64,000 nucleotides of DNA. It comes from Zychaea mexicana (Eukaryota; Mucoromycota; Mucoromycetes; Mucorales; Lichtheimiaceae). The stretch is taken from NCBI RefSeq assembly GCF_025766255.1, contig NW_026516764.1:62001-126000 (forward strand), in the 5' to 3' direction. This document shows, one piece after another, positions 10,139 to 22,183 of the stretch; position 1 is the first letter of the stretch; each line of letters opens with the position of its first letter. The notes below the pieces were generated by a model. The model searched no databases, was not told the DNA's origin, and worked only from the letters and a program-made list of their open reading frames with translations. Both the position numbers and the translations under genes were made by a program.

Positions 10139-11137
10139 ATGAATCCCAACAACAGCAGCAGCAACGATACGGAACTTATCAACAGCGGCCGAGGAAAGGG
10201 TTTCCAAACCGAGCATGTTTCCTATTGCAGGCGTTGAATTGAAAGGAGAGGCATTTTGGATTGCTATCCCCAAAAGTTTCTTATAGCGCATGAAGAAAGC
10301 GCAAAACTTGTTCTAAAAAGCACTGGAATTGAAGTTCACATCGTTGAACGTACAGTAAAGTCGGTCAAGGATCGTTGGACTTATATCCACCCTAGAGTTT
10401 CCAAGTACATTGGTTGCGTTGCTAAAGTGGAGAGTGGTTATAGAAGTGGCACAAATATAACTGACGCGGTGATTATCATAGTGTATACGTTGATATAGTT
10501 TTCATAGTAGACATGATCCTATCACCAAGGTTATTAATATCAATGCAAATAAGCACTCATGAAGGTGGAAGCTGCCAAAGCACTGTTCGAGAGATATCAC
10601 AAGCAAAGCTGGAATCTAAGCCATTGCTATGCTCTCCTCAAGAATGAGCCAAAGTGGATGGATCTTGAGAAGAAGAAGGATGGGGAAGGGTCGACGGCCA
10701 GAGCCAACAACGCAAAGAAGGGGGTTGCGAACCAAGGCTCGAGTGAGTGACCCATTGGGCGCAAACAAGCAAAAGCGCAACTTGGCGAGAAGCGTCAAGT
10801 CGAGGAAGATGAGTCCGAGTTGGTCGCCATTGAACGCGAGCAACTCGAGTGGACGCGGAAACGCGTTTCTTTGATGCAACGCCAATCAGACATCATCATC
10901 ATGAACACGAACATAAGTGATATGGACGAGGACACAGCGGAATACTTCCGTATCTTGAAGAAAAGAATCCTCAAGGCTTTGAAGGAGGAATAAAAAGCTG
11001 CTGAACAAGGCAGTGTGGCTGGACTGGACGCCGCAGCTGTCGTAGAAAAAAAGTGTGTAGAAGATGAAGCAGAAGGAGAAGAAGAGGAAGAAAGTAGAGA
11101 AGATGAGAATGACGTACATGTAAGCGATAATAATTAA
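10139..11137 (+). pseudogene. Harbinger Myb-like/NAM-associated DNA-binding protein, broken
   Basis: Order of parts: RGKGF-x-TEHVSYCRR followed by TGA where a Trp-Ile-Glu would be expected (10233-10235), a frameshift before HEESAKLVLK, then VKSVKDRWTYIHPRVSKYIG and SGTNITDA. A third part (EAAKALFERYHKQSW, LSHCYALLKNEPKWMDLEKK) is the helical NAM-associated C-terminal region. Another TGA lies at 10748-10750. The frame then resumes with EREQLEWTRKRVSLMQRQSD and ILKKRILKALKEE, a stop, and an acidic tail to 11137. In this superfamily the protein recruits the transposase to the element ends. At least three stops and one shift make it non-functional. Confidence 0.8.
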
Positions 11138-11201
11138 ACGTTCAAAGTTTATTCTGAGCTCTCTTCATGACGGCTCTATAGATGATCGATCAAATCTTTT
11201 T

Positions 11202-12560
11202 TCAACTGTGCGTAAACTTGACTAGATCTCTAATGTCTACACGTCGTTGGATGAACTCTTCTAACGTTTGTTGATCGCGATTGATCTGCGGTGTAGTTGG
11301 GTCGTGGTATTCGAATCGGCTATTATCCGTATCAATCTGCAATGGTAACTTGTACCTAGCATGCTCATCCTCCACGATCATATTATGCAGGATAATACAC
11401 GAAGTCATGACATTATGCATATCTTCACGCTTCCATAATCTTACAGGTCGTTTTGGATTATACCGAAGCGTGACTACAATGTGCCAAAAGCACGCTCGAC
11501 ATCCTTGCGATATGCTTCTTGCTTTCTTTTGATTAACTACATAGGAAATAGGTTTTAATAAGAACATAACGCAGTCATATTTCAGTACCTGTTCTTGGGT
11601 GCTATAGGTTCGCCAGGAATCGATTGTATCAAAGTCGCCCATTTTGGATAAATTCCATCAGCGAGATAGTATCCTTTGTTATACACATGGTCACCAATAG
11701 TAAACTCGACGGGTGGTGTACGACCAGCAGCAAGATCAGCAAACACATGTGAACGATTTAGCACATTGATGTCGTTGAGGGAACCAGGGAGCCCAAAGAA
11801 TGCGTGCCAGATCCATAAGTCACAGGATGCCACTGCCTCAAGACTGGCCCCTCCAAGCAGTAGGACGATTCTTCCATTCGACATGCATGCAATGAAGAGA
11901 CCCAAGCATGCCCGGAAAGTAGCGCTTTTCAGCAAAAGCCAGCAGCCTCTTGATATCTTCTGCATTGGGCGCACGAAGATATTCGTCGCCAAAAGTCTTG
12001 ATTACTGCCGAGCAAAAACGCTATAAACACTCTAAGGCAGTGCTTTCACCCGTCCGAAGATATTCGTCGACTACCTTGGCACTGCCTCCGAAAGCAAGTT
12101 GTCTTATCGCAGCAGATACTTTTTGCAACGTCGAATGGCCCGGTTTTAACGCAGCATCATACTTTTGTTTGAAGGAATTGTCATGCTGTTTTACGCCTTC
12201 TACTATACGTGAAAAGAGATCACGTTCCATACGGTAGACGCGCCAAAAGTCTTTATCGTCATAAACGGAATCTTCAGCAAAGTAGTCCTTGCATAGACGA
12301 TCTGCGCCAGCAACACGGTCGCGTTCCTTTGTTTTGCGCCCAGGAACATCAGACCCTTTTTTACGGGTTGGTGTTTCTCTATGCTTTTTGGCAAGCATTT
12401 GAAAAAGGCGCTTTCGTCTGCGGGTTCCAATGATAGCACTATCTTCTTCCTCTTCGAGGAGAAGATCAAAAAGTTCGGATGCTGTAGACATAAAAGATAG
12501 GAACAGAAGAAAGGCAGTAATACCGAAAATACCGATTTCAAAATCAAAGAAGCCACTCAT
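11202..12560 (-). pseudogene. PIF/Harbinger transposase (DDE_Tnp_4), degenerate
   Basis: N-terminal segment from about 12505 (MSTASELFDLLLEEEED) through FWRVYRMERDLFSRIV and FGGSAKVVDEYLRTGESTAL (helical N-domain). A TAG follows near 12021. Then come DEYLRAPNAEDIKRLLAF and MLGSLHCMHVEWKNRPTAW, the first catalytic Asp region. A deletion/frameshift near 11840 leads into SCDLWIWHAFFGLPGSLNDI and YYLADGIYPKWATLIQSIP (second Asp region). A further shift near 11600 is followed by VMTSCIILHNMIVEDE at the C-terminus. Gene order and motifs match Harbinger transposases. Several breaks exclude activity of this copy. Confidence 0.85.
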
Positions 12561-12699
12561 GGCGGTAAATTATTTTTCATTTCGGATCTTAATTTTGCAG
12601 CTGGATTAGGGATGCTCTTACTTTGTAACAGTTTGCTTGAAATTATGTAGATTCAGTATGTGACAAGGGTGATTTAGTTAACTCACTGTACCCTTGCGA

Positions 12700-14440
12700 T
12701 TTTTTTTTATCTAGTGTGCTGACCTACAAGGACAAATGGGCTGCACCGCAGGCTGGAAAGCAGCTCAACCTTAATGTGCAAACCACATCACGAACAGAAG
12801 GGACTCATTGGATCATCAAAGATACTATGCAAACGACGGGCAGCCTCTATCGCACGTTTAAAGCTATTAACGGAGTCATGAAGAAGACAATAAGTAGCAT
12901 TCTATACTCTCACTCATCTCCGGTGTTTGCTATTTAATATTGATGTAGCGACATGTAAATAAGCTAAAAGTTTGAAACAGAAAAGATGGACTTCATACAC
13001 GAGCTTCGCAACACTCCACTTTTCACAAAGCGTGAGAGTGCAGCTTTGGGAAACCTTTTCGGCCATATCAGTTTCTTTGCTTTGAACCGAATTCGAAAGG
13101 AGCTTGACCGTGCGTGGAAAAACGTAGGCAACCAAATCAATTGCGACACGTTGGATTGTATTTGCACGAGTAGAATCAATTTTGGTTTACCATGCCAGCA
13201 TATGATCAACCTAAACGGTCCTGCTGTTGATTTGAATGAGATTCCTAAACGTTGGCTTCTACAGTATGATTCAGGTATGTACTATTATACAGCTTCATCT
13301 ACTAGCAATAGCATGTTGTCGATACCTTCTCATATAGAATGTGCTTCCTGTGTATTACTGTATATAGCTCTCTTTGAAATTAAAGACCCAGCGGTATTAG
13401 TTGATCACCAGATGGAGAAGCTCGTTACAAACTTAAAGAACAAAATCATTTCCCTTGAAACCGAACAAGAGAAAGTCAATCTCTTATCCTGTTTTGAGGA
13501 GATCCTTGAGGAAGACGTTGAGACTGTTGATCTCACTGAAGTCACGTTACCTGAGCCAGTTGCTACGAAAGGAAGGCCCAAGAATACGAAGGACAAAAGG
13601 ATCCCATCTTCTTTTGAGATCGAAAAGAAAGAAGAGCTGCTTATTGCTGTTGGTGACGATAAGCCTAAAAAGGCCCTTCAAACCAGCGAAGTACAACACG
13701 ACGACTATGTCCTTTCAACATCGAAAAGGGATCTAGAAACTTTGTATTTGGAACGTGCTCGTAAAAGGTCAGTCTTTTTGTATTCAGAACAATTCTTCGT
13801 CATATGTACTATTCCCATTTTATATTAATAAATGTATATATAATTGTACATATAGGATTCGTACCGACCCTAAACCAGAGTCTTTCTCCTTTTTAGTTCA
13901 CCCAGATATTCCGAGGGATTGCATTCATGGGACAGTTAATATTGCTTCTGACGGCTGGTGTGGCTTCCGCACCATCGCGCATTGCGTTAATAAAGGAGAC
14001 CAAGAACAATTCATGACGGTCAAAAGGGAAATGTTAGAGAGCCTGCACAAAAAAACAAGGACATATATTCAAAGTATTTCATCAGCATGTATGACCTTGC
14101 TCGCCTCGAGGAGACGATCGCTTTTGGCCTTGACTATACACGCAACACTGAAGACAAATCTTCAAGGTGCCCCAGCAAGCATTGGTTCTACACTCCTCGT
14201 TGTGCCCAACTTGCTGTTGATACATACAGACGACCTATTGCTGTGTATCCGGACAGAGATGACAAAAACGAAAATGGAACGTACTGTACGGCGCCATTGT
14301 TGTTTTGAAGGACCAGGAACGAATGCTCGACCGTTGCCTCTTATCATGCAGTTCGTTTCAGGATGTCATTGGGCGACATTAGAAATGAAAACTGCAATGG
14401 TCTTTTATCGAACGATCGGTTGTAACAGCTTGTGAAAAGA
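12700..14440 (+). pseudogene. 5'-truncated MULE-type transposase remnant with SWIM-like and OTU-like domains
   Basis: Starts abruptly with TYKDKWAAPQAGKQLNL and TSRTEGTHWIIKD, resembling the end of Mutator-like transposases. A SWIM-like zinc motif follows near 13140-13200 (CDTLDCICTS, then GLPCQHMINL). A likely intron runs about 13277-13384. A charged linker follows, then from 13860 an OTU-type cysteine-protease region (SDGWCGFRTIAH, the D-G-x-C core) with a frameshift near 14075 and a later ...FVSGCHWATLEM His segment. The N-terminal DDE catalytic domain is absent; it may have been lost when the neighbouring Harbinger element inserted. Cys/His core residues of the OTU domain are still readable, but the frame is broken. 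Confidence 0.65.
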
Positions 14441-15150
14441 TGGGTCACACGCATGATTGCGCAAAAAAGTTTGGAGATGTTTGGACATCAAAAAGGTCAA
14501 TATTGAGGAAAATGTTTAGAAAGAAACAATTTTTTTTAAATAGTTTCTTATGCATCTGTGTGACGCTTTCACATATCATTACCATATCAATATTAACATT
14601 TCATATACATATCCATGATAAAATCGATAAATATCAACTCAATTGTCTACATCCAGCACTCCAACATCGGAAGGTCCATCAAGCGATATATTCATAGAGC
14701 AACTGTTTATTTTTGTGCAACTATTTGGTTTATTTGAGGGAAAAAAGAGTGTCGACTCACTCTTTTTTGGAGTGTCCCTAGTAATACCCCTTTTTAGTTT
14801 GTATCCGTAGTTTGTACGTCCCCAGTATCAAGCTGACTCGTAATGCTACATTTCAATTGTCGAAAAGAAACTAGCACAAGATACATATCCCAAATGCCAC
14901 TATGACTTTAATTACATAATAGGGTTGAAATCAGACCTTTCCTTAACGCTATCAAATACAAACCATGCAACCCTCATGATCTGGCTCGGAACCGGGGTAA
15001 TATTCCGCGCTCACCCGCGGTTTTCCGCATTGGCTCCGTTTAGTTGATGCAGAAAATAAGGACTATTTTTTATGTTTACATACATATTTGTTTGTACATT
15101 TACATTATGTATTATTGGTTTAGAGCAAAAAGATGCTTGACTTTTTTAAT
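14441..15150. other. Non-coding interval after the MULE remnant
   Basis: About 700 bp. The first part may still be decayed MULE sequence. A strong hairpin lies at 14741-14768. No gene seen. The last part is the 3' region of the kinase gene. Confidence 0.5.
14741..14768. repeat. Perfect 11-bp stem hairpin with A/T-rich arms
   Basis: AAAAAAGAGTG and CACTCTTTTTT are separated by six bases (TCGACT). It could be an element-end relic or a transcription-ending structure; context does not decide. Confidence 0.8.
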
Positions 15151-16770
15151 TCATTTACTGTTTTGCGAGACGGCTGTTGTGAATGATCTAAACGATTGCC
15201 GACTTGTGAATCCTTTCCGTACGTTTGCAATCAGATCTGTAGCACTAGCACGGCCTTGCGAAATCCATGGATGCTCTAATGCTTCGGTCGCTGTAATCCG
15301 CTTCTCCGGATCTAGTTGCAACATGCAATCTATTAGATGCTTAGCTATATAAGCCGATCGTCCGCATCAATTAGTAAAATATAAAAACATGGAGAAGTTT
15401 TTTAAATTGGTATTGAATACGAGTAGCCATCGTTTTCCCGCGCCCCAACCCCCCAAACCACCATCAATAATTCATTTTCACCACAAAAGCGTTTAGAATA
15501 CAGAGACAAAAAGGTGATACCTGATGCAGAAATATCGCTCCAATATTCTTCATCGAATTCATAGTGTCCTCGAATAATGCTATCAAACAAGGTGGCCTCA
15601 TCAGCTCCCCAGAATGGCGTGTATCCGCTAAGTAAGGTATACTAAAGTGGGGGGAAAAGGGCGTTTTCAGTATTATAGGTGATGTGATAACCGTAATCGA
15701 TAAAAGAGCTTACTGTAATCACGCCAACACTCCATATATCCACAGGTGTACCATGGCCAGTGCGCAAAAGGATTTCTGGAGCTACATAGCCCGGTGTACC
15801 ACATGCCGTCATCAAGATACCGTCATGGTCTTTAATGATCCTTGACAAGCCAAAGTCTGTGATCATCAATTTATCTTCACTTTCAGTTGTCTGAAACAGG
15901 AGCTGTTATGAATAGTAGCATAGTATGAGTGTGCACGAAAACGGGAAATCCATCACATGTGCCTATTTCTTCGACTTTTATACTTGCGTTTTCCGGCTTA
16001 ATGTCGCGATGTACTATCTACCAATAACGCATCACAAAAAAAATATATTAGACTTGGGATACATTTACTTGTTTGTGGCGTTTGGCTATTATTTTTGGCA
16101 ATTTATATAGGAACCACTTACATCGTGCTCATGGAGGTAAGCCAATCCTTCTAATATTTGTCGCACCAGATTCGAGGCGTCTCGCTCGGTATACGATCCT
16201 TTGCGTAATAGCTGTTGAAACAATTCGCCACCTTTGGCGTGGTCGGCTACGATATATACAGCATGCGCGTCTTCGAATAGTCCATGCATTGATATAATGT
16301 GTGGATGTCGAACTTGCTTCAAGACGTCTAAATGTTCAAAAATTTGAAAGAGTTCCCACCCTGCTGTCTATCTATCATCTCCCATCGGAAACGCGGAAGA
16401 AAAGCGCGGAGAGGACTTACCTAATTCATTCTCAAGCATATGCTCCTTGCCTTGCTTTTTTTTGATTAATAACTTTTGTATATGCATGGAAAAAAAGACA
16501 CCACCAACCCACTCCACACGCTACTTTTTCCAAAGGAGAGATGAAGAGATATGTGTTACCTGCAATAGCCTTTTTCATGACAATTTTCAAAGCGAACGTT
16601 TGGCCTGTCTTTTTATGCGTGCAAAGCTTGACAACGGCAAAAGAGCCAACTCCCAAGGTACGGTTGGAAACCTTGTAGATTCGTGTCAAACTCGAAGGTA
16701 ATCGTGCTGGTATATCTTCTTGCTGCTTCTTTTTGAACAATGAAGCGAATCGTTTCATCAGGTCCGGCAT
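15151..16770 (-). CDS. Ca2+/calmodulin-dependent protein kinase (CaMK type I-like)
   Basis: Serine/threonine kinase with all core motifs in order: glycine loop [11 protein letters not shown], catalytic Lys in [17 protein letters not shown] loop, [17 protein letters not shown] (APE) and WSVGVIT. A C-terminal HPW-type ending follows ([11 protein letters not shown]). The start at 16770 gives a short basic N-terminus ([15 protein letters not shown]). Six or more introns; one appears to use a GC donor (15891-15987). It probably acts in calcium signalling like fungal CMK1/2. The C-terminal tail after the kinase core is short (about 30 residues), so a full autoinhibitory/calmodulin segment is not obvious. 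It is divergent from the desaturase across a 1.1-kb shared upstream region. Confidence 0.88.
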
Positions 16771-17895
16771 CTTTGTCGTGGAACAATTAGTTGGAACGGT
16801 GAATAGTATAGTAAATTGATAGGTTGTTGTTGTTGTTGTTGTTGTAGTAGTAGTAACAGTAAACTTGGGAGAGAGTGTGGTATACTTGTTGCTGCTGACG
16901 GTATATTAGGTAGCAGTAATAATAGTAGTAAACTAAGAAGAATGGAAAAATCAAGAGAAAGAAGAAAAGAGACAGATTATAATGTGAAAGAGAGAGAGAG
17001 AGAGAGAGAGAGCCTTACCTTATTCCTGTTTTGGGGGCGAGTCCGAATTTGTTTGCCCTCTGTTTGGTGTGCTGCGCGTACAATGCACTCAGTTGCAAAA
17101 AAGCAAGATACACCCACTTCTTTTTGTTATCTCCATTGCTGAAAGCCATTATCATCAACTCTGGATCTATGCCTGTTTGCCTGTCGGCTTGCTTAAATGA
17201 ACTTTTCCCCCCCTCTCATGCGAGCAGTGTTCCAAATATAGATTTCAACAAACGCTCCACGCAGCTTTTAAATCACTTTTTTCCTAGCGCAAGCACTCCA
17301 CCAACGGAGGAGTGATGCCTAAAAACAAAAAATATGTATATGATGCGCAAACGCATAAAATCCATCCGTTTGGCATGTCACTTTTTGTGGGGGTAGGTGC
17401 TGATTTTCTGTACCATAGACATTTGTTGTCATGGCAATTATTTATGTTTCATAGCAATCCGGAAACAGCAGCCAATCAGGCACCAGTTAACGAGATAAAA
17501 AATATCTCGAATTGATCCGAAAAGGGAGCCATCCCTTACTCTACTGCGCAATACCGTGGAGCTCGCAAGTACAACCATGCCCCCCACCAGAGTTCACGGT
17601 GATCCCGAAACGACCTTGTGCGACCCTATGAAAAAATAGTGGGATGATTGACGACTGCAGCTTTCTTTGATCCGCCATGTGAAATTTTTTGGAGAGGAGA
17701 TCCCCAATCCAAAACCACCCACGGTTATGGTGGCTTTTATATCAATTAGTTTAAAAAAGCTCGCCCTGAGTAACTGTTCCACATACTAACGGCCTATTGG
17801 GTTCCTTTTTTTCTACTTTCACTTTCCGTCCTCTTTCTCTCTCTCTCTCTCTCTCTCTTCTTTTCCTTTTCCCCCCCCTTCCCTTTCTTCTCATC
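16771..17895. promoter_or_regulatory. Divergent intergenic region, kinase / desaturase
   Basis: Simple repeats: (GTT)n at about 16822-16844, (GA)n at about 16990-17010 and (CT)n at about 17835-17860, the last just upstream of the desaturase ATG as is common for fungal promoters. No gene seen. Short frames at 17031-17515 have no resemblance to proteins. Confidence 0.5.
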
Positions 17896-19656
17896 ATGGC
17901 TTCAACTGGTAAATGCCTCAATTTCCAGATGGGGAAACGCAAAACTACAAAGGATGAAGAACAACCTTTGCCACAAAAAAGAGAAGCTAACACAAAACGA
18001 CACCGTTGCTTTTTTCTTTTCTCCATGTATTGAACTCAGAGGCGTATGTGTACACCAGACAAGAGTTTGCCGTACTTACGCAGGACGCAAAGGACGGCAA
18101 ACCCGACGCTCGACAGTATATCATCATTGACAATAAAGTATACGATGTCACTGAATTTGTCGAAGACCACCCTGGCGGTGCGGATGTCTTGTTGACGCAT
18201 GTTGGCAAGGATGCTTCGGGTAAATTATTATTTTTTTCCCCTTTCTCTTACCCTTTCTTTCGCCGTCGTACTATGTGTAATATCCCCAGTACCCCAAACT
18301 GTTACTATTCGACTAAAAAAGGCATCTCACCGCTCATTAAAAAATATTACGTCCTGATCTAATCGATCCACTCTTTATCTGACAAACGACAATGTGAATT
18401 CAAATAGATGTTTTTCACGCTATGCATCCCGAATCAGCCTACGAAACTCTTGCCAACTGCTACGCCGGAGACATTGAACCTGCACCATCACAGCTCCAAA
18501 ACAGCGAGTTTGCCACCGAGATGCGAGAACTCCGCGACAAGCTTGAAGGCGAAGGCTATTTCAACTCGAGCCATCTGTTTTACCTCTACAAGGTCGTATC
18601 GACCCTCGGTTTATGCGCCACGGCATTCGTCATGCTGTACTTGTGGGGCAAAACGTCGACATTGGCCGTCCTCGGCGCTGGCTTTTTAGTCGGTCTGTTC
18701 TGGCAGCAGTGTGGCTGGCTCGCTCACGATTTCGGCCATCACCAGTGCTTCAAGGATCGAACGCTCAACGATATTGTGGTAGTCTTTTTGGGCGATTTCT
18801 GCCAAGGCTTTTCCTTGTCGTGGTGGAAGAACAAGCACAACACCCACCATGCATCGACCAACGTCAGCGGTCACGATCCCGATATCGACACAGCCCCGGT
18901 TCTGTTGTGGGACGAAATTGCCTCTGCCAACTATTACGGATCTTTGCAGGACGACGCCTTTTCCCGATTCATGGCTGAAAGCGTCTTGCCTTACCAAACC
19001 CGCTACTTTTTCTTCGTCCTCGCTTTCGCTCGCTTTTCTTGGGCCATTCAATCCGTTTTGTACATGCTTAACGAAGGCGCCTTGAACAAGTCTAAAAAGC
19101 TGTGCTTTTTTGAACGTGCCTGTTTGTTTGCCCATTGGGCCCTCTTTACCGGCGCTGCCGTTCTTTGGATCGGTACGATCAGAAACATGCTCCTATTCTT
19201 CTTTGTCAGCCAGACCGCCACAGGTTATCTGTTGGCCATCGTGTTTGCCCTGAACCACAATGGCATGCCGGTCATTAGCCAGGAAAAGGCCGAGACAATG
19301 GAGTTTTATGAAATCCAGGTGGTCACGGGTCGTGATGTCATCCTGGGTGCTTTGGGCGACTGGTTTATGGGTGGTCTGAACTATCAGATCGAACACCATG
19401 TAAGTTTTATCCAACAGAGCCATGGAATAGTGTTGTCGCGGAAAGACGAGATGGCTAACATTATCTCAAAAATCAGGTCTTCCCCTCCATGCCCCGTCAC
19501 AACCTCGCCAAGGTCCGTCCTATGGTCAGATCGATTTGCAAAAAGTATGGCGTCAACTACCACGAAACCTCGTTCCTCCAGGGCACCGTGGAAGTCCTGA
19601 ACGCCCTTGATATTGTACAGAAACTGTCGCTTCGACTATCCAAAAAATCCTTTTAG
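17896..19656 (+). CDS. Delta-6 fatty acid desaturase, N-terminal cytochrome b5 fusion
   Basis: Front-end desaturase that inserts a double bond at C6 of linoleate/alpha-linolenate (gamma-linolenate synthesis) in the ER membrane. Exons: 17896-17908, 18040-18219, 18408-19399 and 19477-19656. The N-terminal cytochrome b5 domain has the haem motif FVEDHPGGADVLL. The three His boxes are HDFGHH, HNTHHA and the variant QIEHH, the Gln being diagnostic of front-end desaturases. The last intron interrupts QIEHH/VFPSMPRHNL. Several membrane segments are present. Length about 455 residues, normal for the family. It closely resembles Mucorales delta-6 enzymes as I recall them. The first coding exon is only 13 bp. 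Stop TAG 19654-19656. Confidence 0.93.
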
Positions 19657-20199
19657 ATATTCTCAAATTTAATATTATCCCCCTGCCCCTTCATCCATCC
19701 TACTTTATATTAAAGACGCGCCATCCTCCCCCTCATACTCAACCCGTCCGTCTCTTGTTCCGCCACGTTCTTGCGTTTCGTTTTTCTCTACTTTCGCTTC
19801 TTGTATCTCACCGTAAAAAACAAAAACAAAAAGGCATTCTACATACTATATATATACACACACACCTCTCATTTAAACACACAGAATCTTTGTTTTCTAG
19901 ATGATTTCCCCCCTTTTATTTTTTTCCGTTGTCAAAGTATAAATATATTGGTCTGTTTCTCTTTTTTTATTTATTCAACAATTCTATGATGATGATGATG
20001 ATGATGATGGTATATGACTTTTTACAAATGTGACAAGATGATGTCGCTTGTCGTTATAAATATACAGAAAGATCTCCTCTTCAGAACTACCATTACTACT
20101 ACTGCCGTTGCAAGAACCCACTAATTTGCATCTTTCTTCATACAACAAATGCACCAGAGCGCCCTAAATAATATCGAAACATGCATGGATGTTCTTGCG
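19657..20199. other. Convergent 3' region with simple repeats
   Basis: Between the desaturase stop and the RhoGEF stop. Holds a (GAT)n run at about 19987-20008. No gene seen. Confidence 0.6.
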
Positions 20200-22183
20200 T
20201 TAGTTTGTTTTTCTAACCAACCACTCGGAATAATACATGTTGGCAGACTGAGGCAAGAAAATCTTTACCGTTTCAGCATGCCGAATCTCTACACACTGCT
20301 TTTGATCAAATGCCAATAGATAAGGGTGTGCATAGACCACATGTTTGGGCCTTATCTCCCATTCGCACACAAAGGACATTGTCTGATGACGATCCATACC
20401 ACCACCATGACCGGGGTCATACACACACCGATTATAGCACAGTCGCTCGCCATTGACTGCCAAAGAGAGTGCCTTGCTGCCGCCGTTGACGCCACCACTG
20501 TCCTTTAGAGAAATCCGCCTACGCATGGCTTGGCCCGAAATATCCACCAGCACAAAATCCGCGTCACATGCCATCACCAGCCAATGTCGTTCCTGTTCAA
20601 TAAAACTAGAAAATCCAGATACTCGTACAGACTGGACATCCATGGTCTTGACAGAACGCCGTTTCCTCGGATTCCACAAATGCACAAGCATATCCGCCCG
20701 GTCTTGATAGACAATGTATTGATCAATGACATGGAACCCGTCCAAGACATTTTCAATCATCCACGGCTGCTGGTCCCGCATCATGCGGTTATTCGTTTCG
20801 TTGAGTTTGTATATCAAAAGGAGTTGGCGACGGTGGCTGGCAACAACAAGAAATGGTCCGCTATCGTGGTCGTGGTGGTTCTTTGCAAGAATTGCTAGTT
20901 TGGAGCAATCGATTTCGATGATACGTTCACGTGATGGGTACAGGGTGACGCCATGATGTGATCCGACAGCTAACCGTCCGTCTGGCAATCGAACAGCAGC
21001 AGTCCATGACTCGATGGTTGACGATACGAGTGGCGGATCAGACAACAAGTGCGGTTGCTTTTGCTTCAGTTCCTTTTGTGCATCAGCAATGGCTTCAACC
21101 AGTTTTTGTGGTGCATCTAACTGGACTCGGTAAGTGATCCCACGCGGTGGATGCGCTAGCGTTACTATCGCTGGTGTCGTTGTATCATGATGATGCGATG
21201 GAACGATGTAAACAACAATAGGAAGTGGAATAAACAAGACGGGTGGCAATAAGACCAGCACCACATGATCCAACACGATGATATCACCCAATTGCTGCTG
21301 CTGTTGTTGTTGTTGACTACTACTACTACTACTTGATGTTGCCGTTGACGACACAACAACACTTTGTGCCTTGCATCGATACATGATACGTCTCTCTGGC
21401 GCATCCAACCGCCAAGCATTGCCGACCCACTTTTCAATCTCCAAAAGCTCCTTTTTCGTCTCCAGCTGTTGGTTGAGATTCTCCAGACACAGTTGAATGG
21501 CATCCAGACACAGTGACAAGACTTCATGGTCAGGATGATCGTCCGTCGTGGTTACAATCACGCGTTTCAGTAGGGTCGGGTACCGTTCCAGATGCTGCAG
21601 CGGTGTCTTCAACAATGGCCATTCTTGTTGTGTAAGGTGCGGAGGAAATGTCGGGTGGGTCGTTAATAGATAGGTGGCACGGGGCAAATTGCTGCAGTAT
21701 ACTTGGTAATCGTCCAAGATGGGTAGAAAGTGGGCGGAAAACACATCGCTCACAGTGGGGATCAGCGATTCGAACTCTTTTTGCCGGTCGCTTAATGCAT
21801 GGACAAGTTTTTGATTGGCTTGTTTGAGATCTTTAAGGTTTTGGAACACGGACTGGATGAAGGTTGCACGTTCTTGTGGATCGACCCGGTCGAATTCATA
21901 CAGTGGTTGAACAAGGCGCTACTACATTGGCTTTTTTCACTAAGTACTTGATGTTCCTGAGTCGACACCTTGCATGGGGGTAAACACAGTTGAAAGAAAA
22001 AAGGGGTTCTCTAAAAAAGAAGGTTACCGTATAAAGAGTGTCAAGTTCGTTGCGATAGTGACGCTCGTTATGGATCAGGGCATACACAGCTTCTTGACGA
22101 CTTTGTTCATGGATTGGTGTGGAAAGTAAGACCTGATCGGATACACTTGATGCCCATGTGTTGCGCTTTCTATTTTTTGACAT
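20200..22183 (-). CDS. Compact Rho guanine-nucleotide exchange factor with CNH domain
   Basis: Two exons (22183-22028 and 21918-20200), 624 residues. Residues 1-190 resemble a RhoGEF (DH) domain: RQEAVYALIHNERHYRNEL (typical DH start), LVQPLYEFDRVDPQERATF, and LLKRVIVTTTDDHPDHEVLS near its end. A PH-like stretch follows, interrupted by a Ser run and a Q8 run. Residues about 300-600 read as a CNH (citron homology) beta-propeller (AAVRLPDGRLAVGSHHGVTL, FHVIDQYIVYQDRADMLVHL). Fungal ROM2/TUS1 proteins have this DH-PH-CNH order and activate Rho1 in wall-integrity signalling. This one lacks the long N-terminal extension and DEP domain and is about half the usual size. Start chosen as first ATG before the DH-like segment. 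Confidence 0.75.

Larger units (their letters stand above)
9990..12600. mobile_element. Decayed PIF/Harbinger-type DNA transposon
   Basis: The two classic genes of this superfamily lie tail to tail: a Myb-like DNA-binding protein (+) and a DDE transposase (-), both broken by stops and frameshifts. I could not find matching terminal inverted repeats, so the borders are approximate. A 24-bp hairpin (10004-10027) sits near the left edge. It is more GC-rich than the chromodomain transposon to its left and is a different family. Confidence 0.75.

Noticed and set aside
19857..20010. Possible regulatory meaning of CA and GAT microsatellites
   Set aside because: Ordinary simple repeats in a convergent 3' region; no specific signal.
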